A stretch of DNA of 64,000 bases from Basidiobolus meristosporus CBS 931.73 (GCA_002104905.1 MCFE01000386.1:1-64000); one strand, 5' to 3'. Counted from the first letter of the stretch, positions 1 through 10,092 are shown. The notes: generated from the sequence alone by a model not told the origin. Numbers and translations are program-made.

Positions 1-16
1 AACTACATTGGCAAAA

Positions 17-478
17 TTATTTGGTTTCTGTAATTGTCAATTCTTGTTCCGTCTCTTGGCTGTGCGACTGTTTCTCTACCTGATCTAAGAAGTGATGCAA
101 TTGACTATCACTTAATTTATCAGTCTCTGCCTGATTCTCCTTCATACGCTTATAATCAAAATAAGCCACTTGGAGTACTTTATAGTGAGGCAAAGAAGAA
201 CTAAGCTGAAGTTCGTTTCGGAACTGCTCAATCGCATTGGTTCGTTTTCTCCTCAGGACAACTGAGTCATCTGCCAATTTTTTCCGAGTTTTCTCCAGGT
301 ATTCGGGACTTCCAAAGGTACCACTACCAGAACTGGTAATTGTACTGCTCTTCTCGCCGCAATCTTTGTCTATAATAGACTCTTGGTCTTCCTTTGGAGC
401 GCGAGGACTGCTATGGTAGAGGCAGCTTCCTCTTTTGGTCTTGATCCCCGAGTAGCGGTCCTTAAGCTTTCCCCTCAT
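17..478 (-). CDS. Hypothetical protein, 153 aa
   Basis: An uninterrupted ATG-to-stop frame of 153 codons on the minus strand. The predicted protein is polar and basic at the N-terminus, has a Ser/Thr/Gly-rich stretch around residues 45-58, and ends in a Gln/Glu-rich, probably helical tail. I recognise no domain, signal peptide or membrane segment. It sits beside a repeat-rich region and could be a single exon of a longer gene, a transposon-derived frame, or a chance ORF. No splice partner was identified. Confidence 0.3.
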   Translation of the reverse strand: MRGKLKDRYSGIKTKRGSCLYHSSPRAPKEDQESIIDKDCGEKSSTITSSGSGTFGSPEYLEKTRKKLADDSVVLRRKRTNAIEQFRNELQLSSSLPHYKVLQVAYFDYKRMKENQAETDKLSDSQLHHFLDQVEKQSHSQETEQELTITETK

Positions 479-479
479 G

Positions 480-865
480 ACTTGTTTATTGTCCGTGTTG
501 GTGCTCTACTTGGTGGAGTGTCAGTGAGTGCTGTTTAACTACTAGTTGTTCTCTTCTGTCCTGTAGATTTATATTACTTTCATATACACTTACTTCATCA
601 CATTTCACTTTTGCCTCTCTTGTGACTGTACTCTGGTTTCATTCCTCGACGGCTAGACAAAACCAAGGCCACCGCATATTGGGTGCGGTGGTTTAGTGAT
701 CAAAGAGCAAGCTATTGATGCTAATATTGATTTTGAGCATATTGTCTAGGAATATCTTGGAACCAACTAGAGTAAATAGTTACTCAATAATTCACATAGT
801 ACCACTATTTGCGCATCAATACTTGCTAACAACAAAGCAATGCTTTTCTATGATGTTCCATTCCC
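480..865. other. Non-coding stretch, no gene seen
   Basis: AT-rich sequence between the hypothetical ORF and the 155-bp satellite. No coding frame, RNA gene or clear promoter was seen. A short self-complementary run (ACCGCATATTGGGTGCGGTGG, roughly 670-690) is the only structure noticed. Confidence 0.4.
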
Positions 866-1500
866 ACGCGGCTGTTTGTTGATATTCCGTACAATACACA
901 AGTGAGCGTTTAAAGTAAGCATCCACACTACTTTCTGGGGGTATGGTTACCGCGCACTATAAAAGTGCGTTAGGGACTCATGTAAAACTATCATGATGAA
1001 AAATAAAAGCACTTTATTACCACGCGGCTGATGATTGATAACTCCCGCTAGACACAAGTAAACGTAGCAAGTGGGTATCCTTAAAACCTGTTGGGGTATG
1101 GTTACCGCGCACTATGAAAGTGCGTTAAGGACTCATGTAAAACTATCATGATGAAAAATAAAAGCACTTTTTTACCGCGCGGCTGATGATTGATGACTCC
1201 CGCTAGACACAAGTAAACGTAGCAAGTGGGTATCCTTAAAACCTGTTGGGGTATGGTTACCGCGCACTATGAAAGTGCGTTAGGGATTCATACAAAACTA
1301 GCATGATGAAAAATAAAAGCATTTCAGTATTGCGCGGCTGATGATTGATGGCTCCCAATAGACACAAGTAGACGTAGCTAGTGGACATCCTTAAAACCTG
1401 TTGGGGTATGGCTACTGCGTACTTTCAAAGTGCGTTAGGAACTCATGTAAAACTATCATGATGAAAAATTAAAGCACTTTTGTACCACGTGGCTAAGTTT
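866..1500. repeat. Tandem satellite, about 155-bp unit, four main copies
   Basis: The landmark GGGGTATGGTTACCGCGCAC (with changes) starts at 937, 1093, 1248 and 1403, giving periods of 156, 155 and 155 bp. A diverged half unit precedes the first copy from about 866, recognisable by CACGCGGCTG. Each unit contains an inverted pair, AAAGTGC followed about 40 bp later by GCACTTT, able to form a long-loop hairpin, and the motif ATCATGATGA between them. Copies two and three are the most alike. The last copy decays near 1500. No coding frame crosses it. It is not a CRISPR array, because the whole unit repeats without unique spacers. Confidence 0.9.
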
Positions 1501-2011
1501 TACAATTCCCGCGGGATACATGTGCGCATAGAACATAAGTAGTAGTTGCGATGGTGTCCAAATAAAGTTTCTATTATAGCCATAATATATATTGAACTTT
1601 TGGATACACTTTATATTTGGTAAAAGCAATCGGGTTACAGAAAATTTGTATTGGCCATGAATTTTTTTATCATATTAGGGCCGCGCAATTTATGGTGCCC
1701 GAAGCTTATCAAAATATGGGATTGTGGTCAGATTGGGATGAATCCCATTAATTATTAGATATATATTAAAAATAACAATTTATTAATTAAATAGTCATCA
1801 AGACTTATACAGAGCGTATGGACAGTATAGGGAGACAAATATTGGCCCAGACATGCCCACCATATGAGCAGACAATGTGCCAATTGTAGGGTAAAAATAT
1901 TTATGGTTAGGGTGATAAGGGTTAGGAGGAGGAATTCTAACCCTAAGGGACCAGAACCAAGAATGAGAGAAAAGTAATCCAACGGGAATTTAAAGAGTAT
2001 AAGAGCAGTAT

Positions 2012-2081
2012 GGGGGATTGCATCCCCCAAACCCCCTGCTTTTTTATTCTCTAGGGGACTGCGTCCCCCAGACCCCCTGCT
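2012..2081. repeat. Direct pair of G5/C5 hairpin-like repeats
   Basis: GGGGGATTGCATCCCCC followed by AAACCCCCTGCT (2012-2040) is repeated as GGGGACTGCGTCCCCC plus AGACCCCCTGCTC (from 2054). Each copy is self-complementary (G-run, short loop, C-run). The pair lies just before the LINE-like remnant and short CCCTAA-type runs, so it may be part of a mobile element end. Confidence 0.6.
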
Positions 2082-2158
2082 CTTCTAACCTTTTCCTAGC
2101 CCTTACTATAACACCTACACCCTAACCCTAAGATATATTCAGATTCTCACTTCTCAGG

Positions 2159-2277
2159 CCTGGCTTTCCAGGAAACCTCTCTCAGACCTAGCTAACTAGG
2201 AAATATAGTACCACTCAGCTTCTCAACTCTCAGACCTGGCTTACCAGGAAGATATCTCTCAGACCTAGCTTTCTAGG
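2159..2277. repeat. Four short stem-loop repeats with matched arm changes
   Basis: Four units of the form CTCAGACCTGGCTTxCCAGGAA occur with stems at 2159-2172, 2187-2200, 2235-2248 and 2264-2277. Units 1 and 3 pair CCTGG with CCAGG; units 2 and 4 pair CCTAG with CTAGG. The arm base changes on both sides, so the five-base stem is kept in all four, with a 4-nt loop. They lie just upstream of the LINE-like ORF1 remnant. Confidence 0.75.
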
Positions 2278-2318
2278 AATTACTTCAGATTAACATGGCT
2301 TCTTTAGATACTTGTCAT

Positions 2319-2400
2319 AAGTAAATAAAGATTTCACCACTTGGTGACTTTCCTCCCCCTAACCCTAAGTGTGGTGATTATCATCCCCCCTAACCCCTAT
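2319..2400 (+). repeat. LINE-type 3' end, copy 1
   Basis: The block reads AAATAAAGATTTCACC, then GGTGACTTTCC, then CCCCTAACCCTAAG and a second GGTGATT. It closely matches blocks at about 3308-3362 and 4009-4078. The repeated end suggests several truncated copies of one element family inserted one after another. Confidence 0.6.
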
Positions 2401-2429
2401 CCATCTATCAATTCTGACTTCTGGAATTT

Positions 2430-3362
2430 TTGCTCCTTCCCTCTTATCTCCCTGCTAATTTTCCCTCCCACCCACCCTCTTCTTATTTTTTATGCCTTCA
2501 CTCCATTCCCTTCAGATTTCTTTCCTTGAGGAAAGGCTTGCACTTGTTGAGGCTGAAAATGCTTTACTCAAGAAACAAGTTCAAAAGCTGTTTTCTGCCT
2601 TCTCTGATCTGCAAGAATCTATTGTCCCTGTGCCAACTCTTCCTGCCAACACGACTCCCCAAGAATCATCTGCTGCTGTTCACTCTTCCTACTCTGAAGC
2701 TGTCAAAAAGTCTGTTCCTGCTTCCTCAAGATATCCTGCTGCTCCTCCCAAGAGTAAAAGAAAGTTTCCTGCCACTTCTGATTTGCCTCCTGCTACTGAC
2801 TGGGCTGTCTGCTACTTTGCCAATGTGGAGTTTATTCCTATATCTGACCACAGGATGTATCTCAAGCAACAAGGTTATAATTTATCCAAGATTGTTAACA
2901 TGAGATTTATCAACCATCACACTCTTGAGGTAGTACTTGACAAAAGTATTGCTAAACAGTTCTCTCAAAATGTCTAGGACCAATTTTACTGGGAACCTAC
3001 TGACCATGCCTTTTAAGGGTTTCCTGATTCTCCAGTTTACAAGACCTTCTCATTGGAGGAATCTCTGCTCTCAAGATTCACTTCACTTATCAAAAACTCC
3101 CCTTCACCTGCTGTTACCCACTTCTTAAAAGATCATTATATCTCTCAAGCTTATTTACTTCACACCCCCATGAACCTGAACTCCAGTGTACTCTGGGAGA
3201 CTGCCTTAACTTTAGCTTAGATTTATTTGTATTCAACTTAGTGTTTACTTTGGGAATCTTCTATTCCCAGCTGGCTTCTTTATTTGTAGTCAGACTTGTC
3301 TGAAATCAAATAAAGATTTCACCTACCTTGGTGACTTTCCCTCCCCTAATATGTGGTATTCA
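2430..3362 (+). mobile_element. Truncated non-LTR retrotransposon remnant
   Basis: This spans the degenerate ORF1 and the 3' end block (about 3308-3362) that matches copies at 2319-2400 and 4009-4078. No endonuclease or reverse-transcriptase frame is present. The borders are approximate: the left edge is placed just before the ORF1 frame and the right edge at the end of the shared 3' block. No target-site duplication could be identified by eye. Confidence 0.5.
2492..3220 (+). pseudogene. Degenerate LINE-like ORF1 (gag-like) remnant
   Basis: The frame opens with ATG at 2492 and encodes a short coiled-coil-like stretch (about residues 8-34, LVEAENALLKKQVQKL), a Ser/Pro/Ala-rich linker, and a folded-looking segment beginning ATDWAVCYFANVEF. 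It meets TAG at 2975 and TAA at 3014, yet the same frame stays open for a further 67 codons to TAG at 3218. That suggests one former ORF of about 242 codons with two nonsense changes. The layout (coiled coil, basic linker, small domain) recalls ORF1 proteins of non-LTR retrotransposons. A poly-purine 3' end with AAATAAAG follows. No reverse transcriptase was seen, so the element is incomplete. The family assignment is inference. Confidence 0.55.
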
Positions 3363-3440
3363 CTTAATGATTTATTGTACATATGGTAATATTTATATTT
3401 CTGCATGATCTTGACAAAATAAGCCTCTAGAATATACTTA

Positions 3441-3475
3441 GGAAGGTTCCAACAGCATGTGTGCAAAGTGTGATG
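3441..3475 (+). repeat. Dispersed repeat, AGGAAGGTYCCAACA type
   Basis: TACTTAGGAAGGTTCCAACA followed by GCATGTGTGCAAAG recurs at about 3958-3993 (AGGAAGGTCCCAACAACATG then TGTGCAAGG) and, weaker, at about 6899-6935 (ACTTGAGAAGGTCCCTGGAG then AAGTGTGCAAGG). The three copies suggest fragments of one old element through this gene-poor region. Confidence 0.5.
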
Positions 3476-4008
3476 CTGTTTGGACAACCTGGAAAATGCT
3501 CATGCTCTGAGTACCTGATGTTTAGTTGAAAATAATCCAAGTAAATCTCAACTACGAGTTAGGTAAGTAGTCTTGGAGATTTTTAAGTAATGATCCAAGT
3601 GACAAAGTTAGGTTGATATCAAGGTGAAATTACAAACTTTTAATGGAATCACTACTTATACAACAGGATTCTCATTTCTTAACCCTGTAGGATCTTTATG
3701 ATATTGAATTTTGTCAAAGATATATTCTCTCAGCAGCTGAGCATGACAGGTTAGTGTCTTCTGATGCCTTCCAAGCATTCTTGGCAGTTTTTGCTTTTAA
3801 GCAATAAGTTGGCTATTCATCTTTACTATTAAGGGTAATGTGGTTTAAGGTACTCTATTCTTTCTACTGGCATTTCACAGCCTCTTCAGCTACACATTTA
3901 GGAGGGCACTCTTCTGGTATATCAATAGCCCAAAGACAAAATAAACACATACCCTGTGTTTAGGAAGGTCCCAACAACATGTGTGCAAGGTTTGGCTGCT
4001 TACTTAGC

Positions 4009-4078
4009 AAATGAAGACTTCACCAAACTGGAGACTTTCCCTCCCACTACTTGGTGGCTTTCATCCCCCTAGTTCTAA
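4009..4078 (+). repeat. LINE-type 3' end, copy 3 (diverged)
   Basis: AAATGAAGACTTCACC, GAGACTTTCCCTCCCACTACTTGGTGGCTTTCATCC in pieces, and CCCCTAGTTCTAAG follow the same order as the blocks at 2319 and 3308, with more differences. A related AGGAAGGTCCCAACAACATG block lies just upstream (about 3960). Confidence 0.5.
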
Positions 4079-5321
4079 GACAAGCAATTACCAGGGATAT
4101 TTTTGTATTCAAATCTGTGAGGTAACAGTAGTGTACTTTGCTTTAGGTATATATTAGAGAAGGTTCGAGACTGAACAGCCCTTTGGCAGTTGCTTTTATA
4201 TTATTGGATAATTACATCTAGTTAATACCAAAAACAATCAGTTCTGCTATATCGATGTTTCTGAATCAGTATCAGTAAGTGACAACAGCACACAAACGCT
4301 TTTAGGATAACTCTGTATAAGCAATATAGTTGGTGGTTCTGATGGCCCAATCCAGAATAACGGAAACCCCATTAAGAATATTGGACTTTTTCCTATGGCC
4401 AAATCTTTTCTTTTGGAACATCGGGAGGGGTCACTCATGCCGTGAGTTCTTGTCCTAGTAATTGATACAGTAATCTGTGCGAATTAGGTATTTTGATGGT
4501 GACCTGTATTTACCACACTCGAACCACACTCGAACGATCGGAGAATACAGATGCTCCCACAACATTGGCATCTTTCCCCAAGGAAGGAAAATTTACATTT
4601 GGCTACTAGTAGTTGTAGTGTGAGGGTAAATCTTATTCTACAACGGCATTGATCAGTCTATGAAATACCTTGAGCAGTAAAAGCTACTTCCATTATCCTC
4701 CAGGTGTAGTCATTGGTGAATTTTCGATACACAACGTGAACTATGGCCAAATCTTATTTTTGGAGGACAAATACTAGGTCCTTCATCACTCTAACCGCAC
4801 ATGCCATAAATTTCCTATCTTAGTTATCAGATTAGATATTTTGGTAGTAGCCACATTATACCAAATCCAATTAATCCGAGGATTGCCAATCAAAAAAGCC
4901 TCGTTTGTGAGGCTATATGTTATCTAAAGAAGGGATCAATAGTAACGAGTCACATTCCTTGAACTGTTTTGCTCAAATGTATTGAGGAAAAGGCTCTTTC
5001 ACCGATATCTCAACATTTCTCCCCACACATAGGGCCTGGATTGACTATTACTTCAGTGTACTACGCTACCGTAAATGGGGTATCGGTACAATCTTGTGCT
5101 AGATAGAATACTTCTGGTAATTGGAAAGTAAAGTTGTATTCTTCTCAAATTGATGTAACATATAAGGTAAGATAGTGAGGATAGGAATGAATTAGTATGA
5201 TTGACTCTTCGGTCCCACGACCACAACGCTGGTTCAAAGATTCCACACCACATAACACCACGTGGGAGGAGAGGACAAATTATTTCCAAACATGCACTAT
5301 AAAATGAGAACTGTCGCTTGA

Positions 5322-5552
5322 CAAACATTGTACAACTTTCCACCATCCAAAAGCCTCACCGCTAAGCCGCCTATTCCGCCTGCAGGGTCTCCGCTACTCA
5401 GCCAAATATCTGGTGCTGATTGTTCTCCGTAGTGGTTGCTATGCTCACTGTTAGAGTATATCCAGAACACCGGACTGTAGTCTACTGTCAATTGGAATAA
5501 AGTGTTTATCAGTGATAATTATACATTTGTTGGGCAAAGTAACATCTAAATA
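5322..5552 (+). repeat. Dispersed repeat, copy A
   Basis: Starts near TGACAAACATTGTACAACTT and contains CCTCACCGCTAAGCCGCCTA, ATAAAGTGTTTATCAGTGAT and ATTTGTTGGGCAAAGTA. The same order of blocks recurs at about 5994-6312 with substitutions and an insertion, and the last part again at about 6600-6680. No coding capacity is evident. Confidence 0.55.
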
Positions 5553-5993
5553 CTTGGTGCGCGTAAAACTAAACCCAGGGGAACAGAAAGATAACGGTTT
5601 TATGTCATCAGAAGAATGGTTTTGTATCATGTTAAAAATGCGCAGTTGCATATCACCCATGGGTCAGGCTACAGTTAAACTCAGGACAACTGTGCAAGTT
5701 TATAATATAGTATTAATTAGGGATGCAAACTGCTAGATGTAGAGTAACGGAACTCTCACTCGAAGTTCTAAATTCAGTTGTCTTTCCTTTTAAACACTTC
5801 GCCTCATATAGGCCCATCATCACATTACCGGGCCGCACTTATCCCTATCTTGGTGATTGGCATGTTAGTCTGCACAAATTGGGAATCTGATATCCACCAC
5901 ATTGGTTTCTTTCATCTATTTACTTTCAGTAAATTTGACTTTAAACTCTCTAACCGTTACCGGCAAAAGCAGTATAAAAAGAAGCCTGTCAAT

Positions 5994-6312
5994 TGACCAA
6001 CGTTGTACAAATTTCCACTGTCCAAAAACCTCACCGTTAAGCCGCATATTCCGTCTACAGGTTCACCGCAATCGTCCGTGGCTCACTGTTCTCCGAAGTG
6101 CATACTATGCCACATGGTGCTCACCGCTCTCCATAGTGGTAGCTCTGCGCACTGGATAGCCCATTCATGTCATATTGTACCTGAGCAACGGGCTGTAGAT
6201 GAAAAGTCAACATATCCATTGTATTGATGGGAGATGTAACACGGAATAAAACGTTTACCAGTGATAATTACATACTTGTTGGACAAAGTAGCTATTGAAT
6301 ACTTGGCTAAGG
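5994..6312 (+). repeat. Dispersed repeat, copy B
   Basis: Starts near TGACCAACGTTGTACAAATT and contains CCTCACCGTTAAGCCGCATA, ATAAAACGTTTACCAGTGAT and ACTTGTTGGACAAAGTA. It is parallel to copy A at 5322-5552. The segment CATTGTATTGATGGGAGATG also links it to copy C near 6600-6680. Confidence 0.55.
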
Positions 6313-6424
6313 TTGAAGAACAAACTCGGTATTTCGTTGTAGTCACGATATACCAAATATAACGAATCCAGCATATCCAAATAGATGTTTCCACAGCGTT
6401 GGGTTCTATCACCAATCTTACCAA

Positions 6425-6583
6425 TACTTTTACCCTCCGTTGACTATTATTTACAGATACTTTTGCCCGCCGTTGACTATTATTTACAGATACTTTTGCC
6501 CTCCGTTGACTATTATTTATAGATACTTTTGCCTCCGTTGACTATTATTTATAGATACTTTTGCCCTCTATTGACTATTATTA
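6425..6583 (+). repeat. 33-bp minisatellite, about five copies
   Basis: The unit ACTTTTGCCCTCCGTTGACT-ATTATTTACAGAT (33 bp) is repeated about five times. One copy is 32 bp (one C missing in GCCTCC). Single-base variants are ACCC/GCCC, CCGCCG/CTCCG and TACAGAT/TATAGAT. It sits between copies B and C of the dispersed repeat. Confidence 0.85.
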
Positions 6584-6599
6584 TTGTTGATGCAGTCAA

Positions 6600-6680
6600 T
6601 ATATTCATTGTATTGATGAGAGAGATAATACGGAATAAATCGTTTATCAGTGATAGTTATGCATTGATTATTTTGGTGCA
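6600..6680 (+). repeat. Dispersed repeat, copy C (partial)
   Basis: ATTCATTGTATTGATGAGAG followed by ATAATACGGAATAAATCGTT and TATCAGTGATAGTTATGCAT matches the end of copy B (6210-6275) and more weakly copy A (5500-5525). Confidence 0.5.
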
Positions 6681-6689
6681 AAGCTTAGG

Positions 6690-8126
6690 AAACAAACTGG
6701 CCATATGGATATTAATGCTGGTATGAAATCACTCCAAAAAAATCAATATCTCATTAATAACCATAGTAATAATTGGTGTATACATCATTGGAAGGTTTCT
6801 TGCATGTTGCAAAGGCTATATAGGGCCAGACTCATGAATGTATCCATACATCTATTCTGTCATTTCCAACTGCACCATTGCTATCACCTTGTGCAATATA
6901 CTTGAGAAGGTCCCTGGAGCAAGTGTGCAAGGCTTGAAGTTCTTATACAATCTGTTTTCTAAGATCTTTTATGTTCTTACACTTCAAGCTGTAATGAAGT
7001 AATCCAAGTAAAGTTTTGAGCCATGATATAAGTGACTGAACTAATAGAAATGCAAGTGTAAGCAGAAAATTTACTGTATCCAAAACCTTCCTGAGTATAT
7101 ATATAACAAGCTTTGTTAGATCATTAATTACATTCCTAGATAATGTTGAAGATTTTGTATTACACCTATAGTCTACAAATTTTAGAATCTCTTGCCCAAA
7201 TACTTTGTCGGTTTGGTAGGGGCAATTATTATTCCATATTGATATAATCATAGAGTGTTCCAGCGTTCATTTTTCTTCTTGGGTTAGGGCTACGAAAGAG
7301 TTGCTGGATCGAATCGGATTAAAGTAAGATGATCGGGCGAGCGATTGGCTTCAATTTCGATCCTATATATGGCCAATCCAGTCGATGATTCCCAGTCGAT
7401 GATTCAATCGGTAGATAACCATATACGACCCTACACTCTTGGTGGAACATTCCAAGCCAAATTAAAGTGGCTTACAAGCGATCTATCATGATCTACAGAT
7501 CGGATTTGAATCGGACATCACTTGTCACAGAAGTCAACTGCTACTACTACAAAACAGACTACAACTCCGAAGCAGTGATAGAGATTACAGAGGTCTACAG
7601 CCACAAAGTAGTGATAGTGAATGCCATTGTCCACAACAACAAAGCAAGCATTCTCCTCCCAACAAGGTTTACTGCTGCTTCTCGCTGGTAGAAAGGTCAG
7701 AGCATACATGTATATCATGATAGAGCGCATCGACCTCTTTTCCTAAATGGGTGGGAGGACTTATATTAAATTTCCAAACTGGCATCTAGTTCTGACTCTA
7801 CACTTGTGTGGAAGCTGTCGCATTCCTCTTGAGCGGTAACAACCGAAACCACTTACGTGGAACTTTTTGCACACAGAAGCCTTCCTTGAAACGGGCTTCC
7901 GTTCTACACAGCTGAAATATGGTATTCCTAGACCACAACATACGCTGGCTATAGGAATGTCAAGCTATTCCCTAAAAGAGCATCAATGGCTTGAGGAGGA
8001 AATCACCCGACTCTGAAAATTTTCAGTTGCCATCATCTTCTATATATGCACTTATCTTTGCGAGTCCTGGTGGGCTCGACATGGAGCATCCACATTCTTA
8101 GAAGAAAGAAACTGGCAACCGGAAGT
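6690..8126. other. Gene-poor stretch before the secreted-enzyme genes
   Basis: No supported gene was found here. A 74-codon frame at 7467-7691 starts from a non-ATG codon and overlaps an antisense frame; it is not convincing. A small tandem duplication, CAGTCGATGATTC twice, is at about 7380-7405. The last 400 bp serve as upstream region of the CHAP-domain gene. Confidence 0.4.
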
Positions 8127-8134
8127 TATAAAAA
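8127..8134 (+). promoter_or_regulatory. TATA box of CHAP-domain gene
   Basis: TATAAAAA lies 43-50 bp before the ATG at 8177. Its spacing supports that start and a short 5' leader. Confidence 0.6.
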
Positions 8135-8176
8135 TGCGAAGGACCAGCTCAGTTCATCAGACACATCCCAACTACA

Positions 8177-8980
8177 ATGCTTCTTGCCACCGCTTTGTTC
8201 GCTTTCTGCGCTTTGACAGCCACTGATGCGCTTACCTGCCCTGATGGTAACGGGCTCTACTGTGGCAATACACTAGGTACACTATGCTGCGTTTACTTTG
8301 TATAGGACATATTGGCTAACTGTCGAATTTCATATATAGGACTTGACTCCGATGTTTTGTATAACTGCGACTCGGACTCTTGGAGCTGGAGCTACAATGC
8401 AGTCCAACAATGTAGTAATGGGTGTGTCAATGCTGCACCTGGAAGCCCCGATTATTGCGCGGAACAAAATGCCAGCAATAACAACAATGACAACAATAGC
8501 AACAACAGCAACAGCAACAGCAACAACAATAATGATAACAACAGCAACAACAACAATAATAATACTAACACCAATAACAGCGGAAACGTCACATATACCA
8601 ACACTCTGAACGTTGCCAACTATCCTCTTGTGTTCCGTTTTGACAATGGCCAGTGTACCGATTGGGCTGATGCTCGCTACGCCCAGATTACTGGTCACCA
8701 TGTTACTTGGTGGGGTGATGCTCGTTTCTGGGCTGTCAGTGCTCGTGAAGCTGGCTGGGTCGTTTCTAAAACCCCCAAGGTCCCTTCGATCATTGTCATT
8801 CAACCAGGCTACCAGGGAGTTGGCTCTGATGGTCACGTTGCCGTTGTCGAGGAAATCATGGCAGATGGAAGCGTTTACACCAGTGATTACAACTACATCA
8901 TCAATGGCTATGGTGGGCCATACATCAAAACATACGTCACCTTCTATCCAGGCAACGGGGTCGACTTCATCTGGTATTAG
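8177..8980 (+). CDS. Secreted CHAP-domain cysteine hydrolase
   Basis: Exons are 8177-8276 and 8340-8980, joined across a 63-bp intron (GTACAC...ATATAG), giving 246 aa. The N-terminus MLLATALFAFCALTATDA is a signal peptide. A Cys-bearing segment follows (residues about 20-75), then an Asn/Ser-rich linker of about 45 residues, then a CHAP-type amidohydrolase/peptidase domain. The likely catalytic Cys is in QCTDWADARY and the His in GHVAVVEEI. CHAP enzymes usually cut peptidoglycan stem peptides or amide bonds, so an antibacterial or wall-directed secreted role is plausible. CHAP domains are commonest in bacteria and phages, and an acquired origin is possible but untested. AATAAA follows at about 9018. 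The linker is built of AAC/AGC/AAT codons and probably varies in length between strains. Confidence 0.85.
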
Positions 8981-9099
8981 AGTGAACACGTTGTGCTGGG
9001 ATATTTGAAAGATCTTTAATAAATGATGGCAATGCTACAACAATGGAAGGATAAATATATAAGCCAATATAAAGCCAGGTATTCTTTCAAGAAAACCCT

Positions 9100-9787
9100 C
9101 TACCATCGCGAGATGGAGATGATATCTCGCTCGTCAAAAAGGCTCTGTCCATCATCGTTCCAGTCGTAGTAGAATTCTTCGATCACAGGATAGCCTGGTA
9201 CATTCGCAACCAGTAAGCGAGGGCCGGTCACACGTCCGTTGGATTTACCCCCGGTGATCGCAATGTCCGCACAGTTCATGTAGTATTCACGCCGCCCTTG
9301 GGCATTGATCCAGGACCAGGCAAAGACAACCACCCCGTTCCCAATAGAGCGTGGAAGCCGTACGTTGAAATTGGATCCGGAATCTGTAAGACATGTATGA
9401 AGTACCTCTTTTATCACTACAAAATTGACGCCATCATAGCTTACAGCAAATTGGCAATGGCCTCCCTCATGGTTGTTCGGGCCTATCAGTCTCACCGGGA
9501 TCGATGAGCCTGGTCGAAAGATTGCCTGGATAGGCCCTCGCGGCTTCCCCTGGCATGGATAGCTCTAACAGAACCTGGTTAGCATTCTCGATGAAGACCG
9601 GGGAGTATTCGACCCTTACTCTGTCACCCTCCAGCGGGGAAGCCACATCCCAATCTGGACTGTGTTGACGGTAATACGGACTGAATATCGAGTCTCTGGG
9701 ATACGGGTAGGCCATTTCCATATGGCCAAATGCAGTGCTTGTACAGAGTGAAACAAAGAATAAGTTAGCAGCAAAAGAAGGTCGCAT
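9100..9787 (-). CDS. AA11-like lytic polysaccharide monooxygenase
   Basis: Exon 1 is 9787-9620 and exon 2 is 9564-9100, split by a 55-bp intron (GTAAGG..., branch TGCTAAC, ...GTTAG). The product is 210 aa. The signal peptide MRPSFAANLFFVSLCTSTAFG is followed directly by HMEMAYPYPRDS, so processing would expose an N-terminal His, half of the copper histidine brace. The splice restores the Cys motif SYPCQG. The second brace His is probably in NNHEGGHCQF, and FAWSWIN with REYYMNCADI matches the conserved core of fungal AA11-like chitin-active enzymes. The in-frame ATG at 9820 is rejected because the TATA box overlaps it. The enzyme probably cleaves chitin or a similar polysaccharide oxidatively outside the cell. 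The family placement rests on motifs only. Confidence 0.85.
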
Positions 9788-9820
9788 GGTGTTAAGGGTG
9801 TTCAACGATAAGACCAACAC

Positions 9821-9828
9821 TATTTATA
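9821..9828 (-). promoter_or_regulatory. TATA box of LPMO gene
   Basis: TATAAATA on the minus strand, 34-41 bp before the ATG at 9787. It supports the downstream ATG over the one at 9820. Confidence 0.6.
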
Positions 9829-9931
9829 ATGCTGTTGATGAACTAATTGCAGAAGGCGGGAATTAAGTGAGTTGTCTCTTCTTCCGTTACATTAGATTAT
9901 TGCAGGTAGAAATCATCCTGCTATTCTCTGT

Positions 9932-9977
9932 ATCAACCGTATGCATCAACCGTATGCATCAACCGTTTGCATCAAAT
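9932..9977. repeat. 13-bp tandem repeat in LPMO upstream region
   Basis: ATCAACCGTATGC occurs at 9932 and 9945, then ATCAACCGTTTGC at 9958, followed by a partial ATCAA. ATGCAT is embedded at each junction. It lies about 145-190 bp upstream of the LPMO start and could be a regulatory array or a simple minisatellite. Confidence 0.7.
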
Positions 9978-10092
9978 GATCTAAATATCCGTTATGGCGA
10001 TTATCACTCGACAATTGTATCGGAAACGAGATTTATTCGGACACTATACATGACTGAGATGTGGGATTGAGATATGGGAATCCGATCGCTAT

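Noticed and set aside
937-1500. CRISPR-like array
   Set aside because: The whole 155-bp unit is repeated with no unique spacers; the host is eukaryotic.
8330-8989. 219-codon antisense frame opposite the CHAP gene
   Set aside because: It mirrors the Asn/Ser codon repeats of the real exon as Val/Ile runs; no domain or start context.
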